NCBI GenBank assembly: GCA_016785225.1
Contig: JAFBJZ010000952.1
Coordinates: 1,240,001 to 1,304,000, forward strand
Direction: 5' to 3'
DNA length: 64,000 nt
From: Psettodes erumei
Taxonomy: Eukaryota; Chordata; Actinopteri; Pleuronectiformes; Psettodidae
The notes under the pieces: generated by a model
The model's database searches: none
Seen by the model: the letters and a program-made list of their open reading frames with translations, nothing else
What the model was told of the DNA's origin: nothing
Made by a program: the position numbers and the translations under genes
Shown: positions 1-13,500 of the stretch, one piece after another
Layout: each line of letters begins with the position of its first letter
Numbering within the stretch: position 1 is the first letter of the stretch

Positions 1-1031
1 TGCTCTGTGCAGAAAGACAGGCCCTTTTGAGGGTGAGAGGGTAAGGGAGGGGGCATTTATACTGGGATGGGGGAGGGTAGCTGAAGAAGACAAGCATGGA
101 TTGAAAAAAAAAACCCCACACCCACTTACACATATGTAAAAAAAAAAGGGCGTGTGTGCACATGCGGTCACGCACATCCACATACATCCACCACCTCCAG
201 CACGCTTCGGCCATTTCTTTTCAGTGCTCGGCCGAGCCTCTTTAACAGCCATGTCGTCGTTAGCGGCTTAATCACCCCTGACAACAACCTAATTAAGAAA
301 CGAAGCCCTGGAATCCACTTTGTTTTTTCGTGCCAACTTCCCCTCGCCTCCCTGCGCAGCCCTCTTTCTCCCTCCCTGCTCCCCTCTTCATGGCCCCCCT
401 CTCAAACACACCCCTCTTTTTACATTTTCAGTGTGTCCCTCGCTCCCCGTCGACCCCCTCCTTTGTCCTTCGCTCCGGCTGAGCTGATGGAGACCCCTCT
501 CCACTGCATACACCCTTACCTCACCTGGGCCTTTCCTTTCTCTAACCGCCCCCTCTCACTTCTCCTGTGAACCCCTTCATCCAAACTCTTGCTTTTGGCC
601 TTGGTCCCCGCATTCTTGTGTCTTTCCCATGCTCTTTGCCTTTACCCTTTTCCACTTCTTCTTCTTCTTCTAGCCCCCTGCCATGTCAATGTCAGCTTTT
701 CACCATTTCACTAATGCTTATTTCCATCCCTCATTCCATCATATTCAGCAGGGAGATATTTAGTAAGCTAGCAAGCTAGTATTTAGTAACAGTGAAATGT
801 AATTTAATTTATCCTTACAATAGTTTTAGAAACAAAGTACTATAACATTCAAAGACTACACTGCATTTTTAATTCTACTTTTATTGCATATATGACACTG
901 ACACTATTTGCATGGAAGAAATTATGATTGTAGGCTCCTCAACTAGTCAAGGAAATTGAATTCAAAGAGCCATCAAATTTCAGCTGCTTTATCTATAAAG
1001 CATTTTATTTATTTATTAGATATTTATTATT

Positions 1032-1097
<66 letters not shown>

Positions 1098-1798
1098 TAT
1101 TTTCAAAATTTCCTCAGTGAGGAGCAGGAGAGTCCTGTTTTTTTAAAGGGCAGTGAAAGTGATTGACAGTGATTAACACACCTATGACATGGCCCCCTAA
1201 CGGAGGATAGGATATTCGTTCTGATGCCACCCCAGTTCCAAGTTTACCACAAGTAAATACCAACAGTGTGCTTGGCATGACCCTGGGAGACCAGGCAGGC
1301 TGGTTTCAGGAGAACAAAAACCGTAGTCCTGTTTTTTGCTATTTAACCTTAAACTCCAGCCTCCATCTCTCCGTTCATATGCTTCTCCCCTCCTGCTCTC
1401 TTCCTCTTTGCTTTCTTTAATCTCCCTCCATCTTTTCCTCCCTTTTTAAAAAAATTTCTGACCCAGTGGAGACACAATCCTGTCCCCTCTGGCCCTGATC
1501 AAAGTGATATTGGCACACAGTGGCACATAAGCCACATTAATTCAGCTTGACAGATGAAAGCCCTAATCTGCAGAAACCTCTACGCGCCTTGATCACAGGG
1601 GCTTGACTGGCACTGTACGAAATGTACGGGTCACAAAATGTGCAGACTAAAGGAGATCAAGCAGGCTCTTATTGATTGATCCATTTGACCTTTTGCTACA
1701 AATATAAAACTGCTGGGAATTAAACAGCATTATCACAACTCAAAATGTTACATTATTCATCATCATATGGAACACAGACGTGTTTTCTGCCTCGACAG
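1..1798 (+). other. lamb4 intron upstream of the first visible exon
   Basis: This is non-coding sequence ending in the acceptor ctcgacag at 1791-1798. A C/T-rich tract with a short CTT run lies at about 300-680, and a TA microsatellite at 1037-1093. I searched for the exon that should precede 1799, which carries the conserved PYCIVSHLQ-type end of the first LN exon, and did not find it, so it lies further upstream. The open frames at 154-779 are pyrimidine-rich low-complexity sequence. Confidence 0.75.
1037..1093. repeat. (TA)n microsatellite
   Basis: A perfect run of about 28 TA units lies inside AT-rich intron DNA, flanked by TATTTATT-type sequence. Confidence 0.95.
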
Positions 1799-3817
1799 GA
1801 GTCGGACAAGTGTTTCGAGTGTAACTCCCAGCATCGCTACGACCCGTACCGCCACAGGAACAGCCACCGCATCGAAAACGTCATCTACCTCATGGACAGG
1901 AACGGAGACAACACCTGGTGGCAGTCTGTCAACGGTGTGTTTGAGCATATTTACCTGTTTCTGTAACTACATACAAGAGTGTGTTGAACAGCTCCCTCTC
2001 TCCCCATGCACTAAGTGAGTACATGCGTGGGGAATTTGCTCCTGATGTTAAAGCAATGCTCAGTTTTTGAGGGATTTTACAAGACGCTGCTGCTGAGCTG
2101 CAGTGATGTAGTCAGAATTACTCCAGACAATCCCTCAGTCGAGCAGACTGTGACATTCGGAGACGAGACACAGACTGTGAGGTCACGACATTGACTGACA
2201 ATTGTTTCCTCCACAGGACAGGAGAATGTTAGCATCAGACTGAACCTGGAGGCCGAATTCCACTTCACACATCTCATCATGAAGTTTAAGGTATGCACGC
2301 ATTTTTTCCTTTTTTGTGGGACATGCATGCAAATGGTGCTGGCGTGTGTGTTTTTTGCTGACCCTTTAAAATCCTCTATGTGCTTAAGCATGTTCGGGTG
2401 CATACCTGTCTGGGTGTGTGTTTGTTGTGTACACTCAGAAGTTCGGCAGCTGCGTTCCATCAGGCATGAACCCATCATCCCACTGTTAGTAAAGCAAACA
2501 TGAAACAAAAGATGCAGATAAGTCAATCTGACGAGCTGCTGTCATCTTCTCCCAAATCTGACTGCATTTTCTCATATAGTCCATGTGACCTGTGTGACAT
2601 CCACGTTCGTTTCTCTTCCTCTCTCCACCTCCCTCAGACGTTCCGACCTGCGGCGATGATCATCGAGCGTTCGGCTGACTTCGGCCGCACGTGGCGCCCC
2701 TACCGCTACTTTGCCTCAAACTGTACCAGGACGTTCCCCAGCATCCGTGCCAATGGCCTGCACCACATCAACGACATCATCTGTGAGGAACGCTACTCCG
2801 ACATTGAGCCCTCCACTAATGGAGAGGTAGGAAGATGATTCTTACAAGATACAGCGTTTAAGCACTGGTAGAGTTTTGGTGATGCAACTAACACAAGTTG
2901 TGCTACTTTGTCTGAAAAGACAGAAAGACAACTGGTACACCTCTCTACAGAGCAGCCAAACAAACTCAGTCAGTAGATGGCCTTTTCCCATCATGCCATG
3001 AGCAACAGTGATCTGACTTCTGTGTTCACACGGTGCAAAAATTTTCCCTCACGAGGGCATAATAAAGGAATGGATTGGTTGCCCTCAGCTCTTCATCCAA
3101 CAACTCATATTTGCTGATCTGTCTTGTTTCTTTCGTTTTGCCTTGCTCACACCAACTGTTGAATTCATTAGGTTATTAACTTTAGCATAAAAGTGGCTGT
3201 TTCCTGCTCAACATTTTTAGCTGGACATCATCTTCTTCATCATTCCAAAATCTAATGGGATTTTTCTCTTTTTCTGTATTCAAGGTGATTTATAAAGTTC
3301 TTGATCCGGCGATTCATGTGAAAGATCCGTACAGCTTGGACATTCAAGGTCAGTGAAAGCTCTCAACTCAGCAGCACAGCATCTTTCTGTCAACAAAGAC
3401 TGTGTCCCTCAGAGGTTTTGCAGAGTAAATGTCAGAAACTGAAATTTATTTTGCATACTGCTGAACCTCTGTCACAGATAAAAGCTCAAGGTTTTCCATT
3501 CTCCCGGCCATCTGCCTGCTTTTATTAAGTTTACAGAAGTTTGCACGGTGATACAACTTCAGCTTTCTTGAACGCACAGATCAGATATAATGCATCTCTT
3601 TTTCTTCTTTACAGAACTTTTGCGCATCACCAACCTGCGCATCAACTTCACCAAGCTCAACACCCTGGGAGACGACCTGCTGGACCGGCGCTTTGACGTC
3701 TTGCAGAAATACTACTACGCCATCTATGAGCTGGTGGTCAGAGGGAGCTGCTTCTGCTACGGTCATGCCTCAGAGTGTGCCCCAGTGCCAGGAGTCCAGA
3801 CCCGAGAGAACGGCATG
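1799..3817 (+). CDS. lamb4: lamb4 exons 1-5 (visible): LN domain
   Basis: The exons at 1799-1934, 2217-2290, 2638-2826, 3285-3348 and 3615-3817 encode most of the laminin N-terminal (LN) domain, which drives laminin network polymerisation. Family hallmarks are visible: KCFECNS, the WWQS motif, LEAEFHFTHLIM, TFRPAAM, RSADFGRTW, RYSDIEPST and LRITNLRINF. The last exon carries the start of the first LE module at CFCYGHASEC. The lengths 136, 74, 189, 64 and 203 nt equal those of the corresponding lamb1 exons. Confidence 0.92.
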
Positions 3818-6800
3818 GTGAGTTAGTGGACCATGTCACCAGGACATTTATTTTCACAACAGTCCTGTAATCTGCCATCATAAAGGCACGTGCTGTTGGA
3901 GTAAACAGAAACGGATCTTGTTGCATAAAAGACACTCAGGTTTTTTTTATGCCATATCCATTGACGTTTTTGCTTATCATTTTGCCGCTTTCTGATTGGC
4001 CAGATCCACGGTCGCTGTGTTTGCAAACATAACACGGAGGGCTTGAACTGTGAGCGCTGCCGAGATTTCCACCACGACCTGCCGTGGAGACCGGCGGAGG
4101 CAGAAAATCCACACACATGCAGAGGTGGAACACACACACACAACACACGCTCTCGACTTGACATTACTACACACTAAGACAGGCCCGCATACAAAACACC
4201 AGCTATTAACATCAGCAGTAGAGACAATGGGGGGTACTGTAGGGACAAAGAGCAGTGGTGAGAAAGAGTAAAAAAAACTTGATGACAGATTCAGCGTTAA
4301 GAATGCCTCCTTGTTCAGTTCTTGTTCATTCATATACCTGTAGCCATCAGCAGCAGGGAACAACCAGTTTCCCTTTCCTCCTGAAAAGCTGCCCTGAACT
4401 CTCCCCTCCTCTTGTTGGTTTATAAGTAATTAAGATCAGGAGAGGACTGGGCCATTAATGGACATCAACGAACTACCAGTGAGTCAGCTGTGGTGACCTT
4501 TGCTAGGTTCATCTTCCTTGTTTTTGCTTGTTTCTCCAGAGTGCAACTGTAATGGTCACTCAAACCAGTGTCACTTCGACATGGCGGTTTATTTGGCCAC
4601 GGGCAACGCCAGTGGGGGAGTGTGTGACGACTGTCTGCACAACACAATGGGCCGCAACTGTGAGATGTGCAAACCTTTCTACTACCAAGACCACAATAGG
4701 GACATCAGGGACCCACAGGTTTGTGTTGGTGAGTCATTTGTTGTTCTGGGATTGGAAATTTCTTCTGTTGCTTGTGGTTTCATTGAGTTAAAAGTTCACA
4801 AGAGTTCAAAATCAATATGAGCATGAAGACAATAATGTGAGAAAGTCAGTAACCTATGCAAAGTGTGTATCCCAGCACATTACATATCAGAACAATGTGA
4901 CATGACAAATTTCACTGCTATTTCTAAGTTTAGTTTCTGCCTCTCGCTCTTTCCCCCTCCCGCCCACCCTCTCTGTCTGACCTCCAGCCTGTGACTGTGA
5001 CCCAGTGGGCTCGTTGGAGGGAGGAGTGTGCGACAGTCACACTGAACCAGACATGGGGATGATTGCAGGACAGTGTCGCTGCAAAGCCAACGTGAAAGGC
5101 CTGCGCTGCGACGACTGCAAGGAGGGTTACTATGGACTCAGCCAAAACGACCCGCTGGGTTGCCAACGTGCGTATATGTTTGCCTATCTGCATTTAAAAT
5201 CTTTCATTAGCACATCAGCATATATCTTAATGTACGTGCGTTTGTTTCGCCATCAGCTTGCAACTGTGACCCTCGTGGTATCATCATGATGGGCGCTCCT
5301 TGTGACCAGATCAGCGGGGACTGTTCCTGCAAAAGATACGTCACTGGACGCTACTGCAACCAGTGTCTGGTTAGTAACAGCTGCTGTCCTCTCAAAATGT
5401 GTAGCTGATTGTGCATTTTAAATTACAAGCTCCTGCACAAGAATGGCCATTTTCAACAATATTTCGTGTTTTTTTCCATTATTTTTTGCATCGGGCAAGG
5501 ATAGCAAAAAATATTTTTGCTCCATTGATAAGGGAATACACAGTATTACTGTCAATAGTCAAAGACCTGGTTGACAGAGTTTCATTCACAGGCTGTAAAA
5601 TGACACACTGCTGCAGTTCTTGGTTTGAAATCTATTTTCATCCCCGTAGCCTGAGTACTGGGGGCTGAGTAATGACCTGGCTGGCTGCCGACCATGTGAT
5701 TGTGACTTTGGTGGAGCCTTCAACAACAGGTAATGATTTTCTGCATCATTAATTACATGCTATTTTAGAAAGGGATATCTTGTACTTTGGACATTTTTTT
5801 GAAGCATGACTAATCAAGTTGAAAGTAACTGGTGTGCCCATAAATCATAAATCATAAATCATTCCTGTATGAAAGAACACAAATAAAGGGAGAGAGAGGG
5901 AGACAAAGAGGAAAGGTTCAGGATCTTTTGAATTTACAGTCTTCATTTACCGTTTTCTGTTACTTTAGGTGCATGATGGAAAATGGCCAGTGTGACTGCA
6001 GGAAGCATCTGATTGGTCGACAGTGTTCAGAAGTGCAGCCTGGGTATTTCTGTGCTCCACTGGATTACTACAAATACGAGGCCGAGGACGCCACCGGACA
6101 CTCCCCCAGTGACCCTGCACTGCCGGTGAGCACAGCACCAAGATCCAGTGTGGATCAGTACAACTCACTCATTTCAGGTCGCTGGAATACATGTCCAGCA
6201 AACTTTATCTACTTAGATCCAAAAAGAGCACCTTTGCCTTCCTAAGTGGTTATTAGATCTCAAGTGACACAAATAGTGTTAATGAGTTTCAGAGGTGCTG
6301 CCGGGAGGACTGGCTTTGTACTGAGCCTGGCTGGCTGTCCCCTGTCTTCCACATATAATCTTATCAGCTGGTGACATCCTTGATTTTTCTGAAAGCCTTA
6401 ATGCAGTGTCAACATCTTCAACATGATCAGAATATTTGTGGAAAGACACAGGAGAGCTAATCTTCTTCTGTCTGTCCTCTGTATCTCATACAGTATGTAC
6501 AGTCCCAGATAGAAAATGAAAAAGATAATGTGATGTTATGACTGTTTCAGAAAGAGCTTTCATGTTGTCCTGACCTGACCAAAGTTGTGTGTTTGTGTGA
6601 GGGGATTCGAAGGGTGCGCTTGTTGTTGTGGTGCTGGATTTAGATGCAGGGGTGATGAATCTTGTCCTTTCCATCCCTCATTCCTATACTGTACCTACAA
6701 CTACAGCCAAACAGAACAACACTGTAATCCTTTAGTCCACATCTTTCATTTCATACATTCAATCCAAAGACCAACAAAAATGTTCAGATCCATCTAATTG

Positions 6801-9800
6801 AATTTGTTTCTAATTCAATTGTGCACATTTCTTCATAATCCTATTTTTTTTTATTTTCATCCAATATGATGTTCTAATAAATAAATCTAAAACATTTTTA
6901 TATCATGACACCTTATGGACTCTCATCAGAAGACCCATACAGATTGTATTTTTCTGTATTTTGTTCAGTCCAGGTATATTAGATAAAACTGTGAGAGAGA
7001 AACTTTCTTCTTATTTTGAATCATTTTCATATAGCTTTGTATTACATTTTGAGTACAGTAGAGTCCTATAGTGCGCTACCTTGAAGCCTCCACCTCTGCT
7101 GATCCAAGCTGCACCAACAGGGACACTGCAACATGCCTGTTCATGCTGTCACTGGCTAATCTTACCTGCCTGTTACTAGGCCCTCTGCCCTGCATCCCTG
7201 TCTCTATCCTCTGCCATCTCTGTCGACCCGCTTTCTCGCATTCCTTCCTCTTTCTGTCAGTCCTGCCCTCCACCCACCTCCATCTTCACTCATAAGAGGA
7301 CCCCCCACCCCCCGGCCCCTCCGCTTCCCCCCGTTCAGCCTCCAGGCAAGCTCAGACAGTCCGCACTTACAACATCGCTGCGACAGGAATGTGGACAAAA
7401 AGGAAAGTATTGACTTCAGAATGCAAAGAGAAAACAGTATGAGACACTAGGCCAGAGGAGATAGTCTTTGACATGCCTCTTCGGCTGTCGTCGGGTGAAC
7501 TTGTCTTGTTTAACTGACACTGGATGGAGATTGAGTGCACATGTCCAGGTTCAGTCAAAATCCTGCATTTCTGTGCAGCTAAAGTGACCCATAAAACCAC
7601 CAGACAGAATGCCAACCTGTCACAACTCATTGTTGCTGCGCAGCATACACCACACACTCTAACACACACACACACACACTCTCAGCTTCACACTTTTGTT
7701 TCCTCTGTCACGGTTCTCTCTGGTCTATGTTGTCATTTACTCTTTGGAATGAGAAAGCTTTGCACAATGAACTCCTGTGGACTTGTTTCTTTAAAAAGTC
7801 TCTCCTTTCCCCTCCCCTCTTTTCCTCTCCTCTGCTCTCTCCTCTCTTCTCAGGGCAAAGTGCGTCCTCAGGCAGAGACAGACTGTGTCCAACACCTCAG
7901 CAACCAGCTGAGGCGTCACCGCCGTCACCGGCGGATTACCAACTCGCAACAGCACCGGGCAGCACTGAGACGCATCCGCCAGCTTCAGCAAACCGTGTGA
8001 TATTTCATTTGATTGATTCATTGATTTTATTTATGGTTTGATGAGACACATGGGAAATTAAGGGATAGCATGTTGGACTTTTCCAAAAACAGCCCTGAAA
8101 GTTGCAGGTAGTAGATAAAAAAAGTAGATAAAAAACCAATGGAGATTAGTTGTTAGTCAACCTTTTTGGCTTTTGACCTCTGAAGTGAAGTAGCATCTAC
8201 CTTTAAATCCCTTTCTCATCAAATGATGTATAGCAGTAATAATAGTCATAGCAGTACTGACTTATACAGTACAAGATGCCTAAATCATACACTTTTAAAG
8301 GTTTGTAGTCATGTGCTGTATGCACCACTTGGCAATTTGAGGTAAGGTCATCTAATTAAAGTCTTGGTTGACAGGTTCATTAGGTGAACTGAAACAAGCT
8401 GAAACAGCAGTGTAGGGACATTCTGAGTTTAGGGTTGTAGTCAAGACCACCAAAACTGAGGCAAGACCAAGACCCAGTCGCTTTGAATCTCATGTAGACT
8501 GTGACTGTCATTGCACAATGTGTGTGGCAATAGCAGCAAATTATTTTGTGAACTGTCAGTGATGAGGAAACTGTTCATTTTCACTGTTCATTTCAACACA
8601 TACAGTTTGTTGCAAAATTTAAACTACCACTAAAACTACTATTACTACTACTATATAGTATTGTATAATATAGTACTATATAGTATTTTTAGATCTGGAC
8701 ACATTTTTAGGCAGCACTTCATGGTTTGTCACTTTTGTCAATCTTAATATATCTCCAGAATAGAACACTAAATATACCCAGAGAAGGACAGGTGGCTTAG
8801 TGGAGATCATGGGTGATTATTGCCAATAATTATTCTATAATTATTCTTTGCAACAAAAACCTGCTCAAGGTTGACAAACACTGGTAAACTGTTTCTCTCT
8901 CCCAGCCGGATGTGAGGACGGTCCACAGAGAGCACTCTCCCAGCCACATGGTGACATGGACGGGGCCGGGTTTCGCTCGCGTCAAAGATGGCGCAGGCCT
9001 GGTGTTCACTGTCGACAACATCCCCTATGCCATGGAGTATGACATCATGATCCGCTACGAAACCGAGGTCTGTGAGTGTGTGGACCCCAACCTGCAACAC
9101 TCATGTAAAACTCTTTTCCTAACTGATGCCAAAGTGTGCTAATGTTTTGTGTCTTTCTGTGTAGTCCACAGAGGACTGGGAGGCCATAGTCAGCGTTACC
9201 TCAGTATTGCTACCCTCCAGTCTACGCTGTGGAAACCTCCTACCAACTGAACAGCTCTACACCGTAACCCTGCCACACAACAAAAGGTACAAAAACGCAT
9301 GCGAGTGTGTGTGTGTCTGCGCATAGGTCTGAGTGAGGGATTACTATAGCATGTATGTTTGTTCAAATCACTGTGATGTACACCAGGCATTATGTTGTCT
9401 TTCAGAAAAATTGCATCATTGCATTGTTGTCACTGAAAACCTGCCCAGGCTTGTGTGTGCTGTGTGAGTCGGGTATTATTTGCTATTGATTGTCTGTTAG
9501 AAAGGCAAACATACCAGAAAGCACATGTAATCATTGGCTACAGTAATAAAAGGAATGCAGTGGCTTTGTTCGCCAATGTTTACATATGGGGTACAGGTAC
9601 ATGAGGTACATACTTACGGAAATGTTGTGTGTCCAACCTACACTCACCTGATTCAGTGTCCTGTTCTCATTCTTTTCCTAACTTCAATGACAGATGAAAG
9701 ATAATGGACACAATAGTATGGTATCAATATGACCCATGACTGAGCACAGTGGAGCTTTTTCCATTGGCCAAAAAGAAGCTAGAACTACTTTAGAGGATTA

Positions 9801-10555
9801 TTCCAAAATACATGTTTAATGTAGGTTTCCTGTCTCACTTTAGCTGCTCTCCACCTTTCTCTTATACCATACCAAATTACATCAATGGCAATGAGAGAAC
9901 TTGAGTGAAATTTCTATTCAGATATTTTCAGATTCCAAGTTTTATTTTCTGAGCTCAAACCACAGTTGTCAAGTTGTAAACTCTCAGTACAAGAAAAGAA
10001 AAGCATATTTGGTTTCTCAGAGTATCGCCTGAAATACAGTAGAAAACACACCTCAATAACTTGCTAGTAAGATGATAATCTTAACAATAAAATCATTTTA
10101 AAAAATAATAGTAAAATTTACATGGATCTCAACCAGCCTCTTTCTAGTGTAAAGGCTTATCTGGACCTAATTGTTATCTGCATGAACAGGAAGGTCATTA
10201 AAAGCCTGAAACCAGATTACAGTGTGATGTTTTCCTCATGAAAAGCTTATTACACTACTGCAGAGTCAACACATTAGAGAGATTATTGTAGATCCGATGT
10301 GATTAAATGTTAATTGTCCCTGTAGGCAGATCAAAGCAGCACAGAATAAGGTATAAGGTAAAGAAGAGGGAAAGCTGAACACTAAGACTGTTTAGTTTCA
10401 ACCTGCTGAAAAGTCTTTCACTGTCTGAACTCATCTGGAACTAAGAGGCTGGGCCGTGTCCGGATCTGGCCGTTTCACCAGACCGTGGCTCGGCTTCCCT
10501 ACTCTCCTGCGGTGGGTCCGTCAGCCGAAACCAATTAGCAGCGTGAGGCCAACAC

Positions 10556-10597
<42 letters not shown>

Positions 10598-13500
10598 GTG
10601 GGAGCCCGGCACAGGTAAAAGGTGGACTGAGTCTCCCCCTGGTGAACTGTGGTTGCTTTAGTAACACAGTCACACCTGGAGGCAGGAAATATCCTGCCAC
10701 TAAAGTGCCCACAGATCGGTTGCTGTACCGTTTCTGTTTATCAAAGTCACAGTCAGCTTTATTGTCGGTTATGTTACACATACAGGACATACAGCACAAT
10801 TGAAATTACGATCCTCTCGGACCCACTGTGCAAGTATAAATATAAAAATATAAAATGTAAACAAAAACTTTTTACAGAAAGATTCAATGATCGTGATTGC
10901 ATTGCAATGAATCATGACAATACATGGCAGTTAAAGGCAGTAAACAGTGCAAATGGACAAATGAGGATGGTGAGGTCCCTGAGTGGGGGCATAAATTGGC
11001 TGGTGCAGAGGTGGACAGTCCGTAGGGGTGGAAGTGATATCAGATGCAGAGGGGGATCTTAAATTTATTATTAATCCAAAATCAAAAAAGATATAAAAGA
11101 AATTGTCTGTGTTCATGGAGTCATTCAGCTTATGATTATATAATAACATATTAATCACATATGCCATATTCAACTAACATGGTGAAAACTGAAAGATTAC
11201 AGATTCTAATGGCTTAGTTTTAGAGTGTCATGCTTTTCCAACTTTTTTATAAGCAGTGCTTGCATCCATGGAGAATTAAAAAAGTATAACATACTTTGTA
11301 TACTTTTATTTACTAAAGCGTGTTTGTGTTTCTCTAGATACATCCAGATGCCAAGGCCGTTCTGTTTCGAACCCAGCAACCGTTACGTGGTTGCCATCAG
11401 GTTCCAGCGCCATGGGGTCTCGCACAGACATCTGACTGCCTTCATTCTCATCGACTCGGTGAGCTAAGTGTGTCGGCCTCATTATCTGCCTCTGGCTCTC
11501 TCTGTTGCAGTAGTGTTGAAAACCGGTGACACCGTGGCAATAATAAGGCAGTTCGGTTTGGCTATGGTTCTGTCAGTGTAGGAGTCTTGTCTAAAAGAGC
11601 TCAACGCTGAGTCGGACATTAAATCGTGACCACTTGAGGATAAAGTGAGATCAGGAGAAGTAGCCACATTCTGTATGAATGTCACTGGGCCCCCACAGAA
11701 TTTCTGTTTCATTTACCCATGATTTTAAATTTAAAGCACCTTTAAAGACATTAAAGTCATTTCTTTAAACATGGAACAAATTTTGCTTCTGTAGTTTTTT
11801 AACTGTAGTCCTATAAAAGTTGATTTATTGAGTAGTACATCATTACATCAGTACATCATTTTAATGTATGTTTTTGTACTGAGTAACTCACTGTTTTGGG
11901 GTCCAGTGTGCCGGTGGCACAGAATAGTCTGACTAAATTCAGCTTTTCTATGAGGCCTCTTTTCAAACACTCTTTCTCTGCATATATTAACAGGCAGAGC
12001 TTATCATCCTCTTGAAACACTGATAGCTGTATTATAACTGCTTCCTTTTTTTAAACCATTGATCCTCTGTTTCTTTGCTAGCTCGTCCTGATCCCCAAAT
12101 ATACCGAGCTTCCTGGTTTTCAAGGTAACGAGCCAGAGGCGGAGCAGCGGCGGGAGGAGATGATTCACTACATGTGTCTGGATTCCTTTATGATCACACC
12201 CATGCCTGCCCTGGCTGAAATGTGCTCCAAACTCATCTGTAGCATTTCATCCATCATTCATGATGGTGCTCTCCGTAAGTAGACACAAAAAGCATGAAAC
12301 TGATTAAGAGGATGTGGGTTCAAACCCATTGACAGTTCAAATTCTTAGCTGTTTTTAAAAAAAATAATTTGCTGATACTATATTACTTGACTTTTATCCA
12401 TATCTGTTGTATACAGCTTGTCAGTGTGACCCTCAAGGTTCCCTCAGCGGTGAATGTGAAAAGGTCGGAGGTCAGTGTCGATGCAAACCCAACGTCATGG
12501 GTCGACACTGTGACCAGTGTGCCCCAGGAACCTACGGCTTTGGGGTGAACGGCTGCACTGGTGAGTCTGCTGTTGTATGATCAGCAAAGTTTGTGACATT
12601 GTAAAACCTTCTAATTGAGCGTATTCTTTTAGTATTATATAGTATTATATTATAGTTTTATTTAATCAGGTAATACAGTAGATAAAAACAAAAAAGAACA
12701 TTGCCAAGACAAGTACATATAAAGAACGTAGCTGGACATAATAAATGTAAATAAAGTACAATATCAGAGATAATTCAAGATGTCAACTAGATTCTCAGTT
12801 AAAAAAGTTTATACATCTATACACTGTATATATATGTATATAATGATAAGATTCCAAACACTGGAAGCCCACAGTACATTATGGAAAGGTATGCCTTTCA
12901 CAGATAGTTACAGTTATACCGATATTTCACTCAAATAATTTGGAAAAATTAAGCAATCTTCTAAATCAGTAATTTCAACTTCACCAGGGAATTTCAGAGT
13001 AGAGGACCTACCTATAACTATATTAAAGAGTTAGAGTTAAATAGTAACCTGTTAACAAAGGGAAAACACTTCCTACTTCTTGTTCTGCTTACTGGAATGA
13101 ATTCTGTTTTTTTTCATTACCCCTAAAATATAAAACACCTCTAATATAAATAAGCCAAACATGCTGGAGAAACTGTGGGAATGTGGAGGCACATCACTGC
13201 CCTGCTTTTGAACCTGTCTAAAGATTTCATTGTTAAAGGAAAATATGTGGAGGATCACACAGCAAATTCTTGGGCTGCAGATTCAGACAGATCATACCTT
13301 TTGAAAATACTGACTGTAACAGCACAAAAAATGAAAAACTTGTAAAGGGTTTACAGGCCTACAGTGGAGAACGGCTTTGAAATCATCAAAGAGGAGACAG
13401 AAAGACTGACTTTCCTTCTAAGACGGAGAAAACATTTATAGTATGTATTGAAAGAAGGAAAAAATGGAAAATGTATTTTTTGGAATAGAGGAAGTGGTTG

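Noticed and set aside
154..779. Two open frames at the window start
   Set aside because: Pyrimidine-rich sequence gives Ser/Pro/Leu-rich frames. There is no similarity to laminin, and the region is best read as intron.
8640..8700. AT-rich palindromic stretch (TACTATATAGTA words)
   Set aside because: The short palindromes are expected by chance in such AT-rich sequence, with no wider structure.
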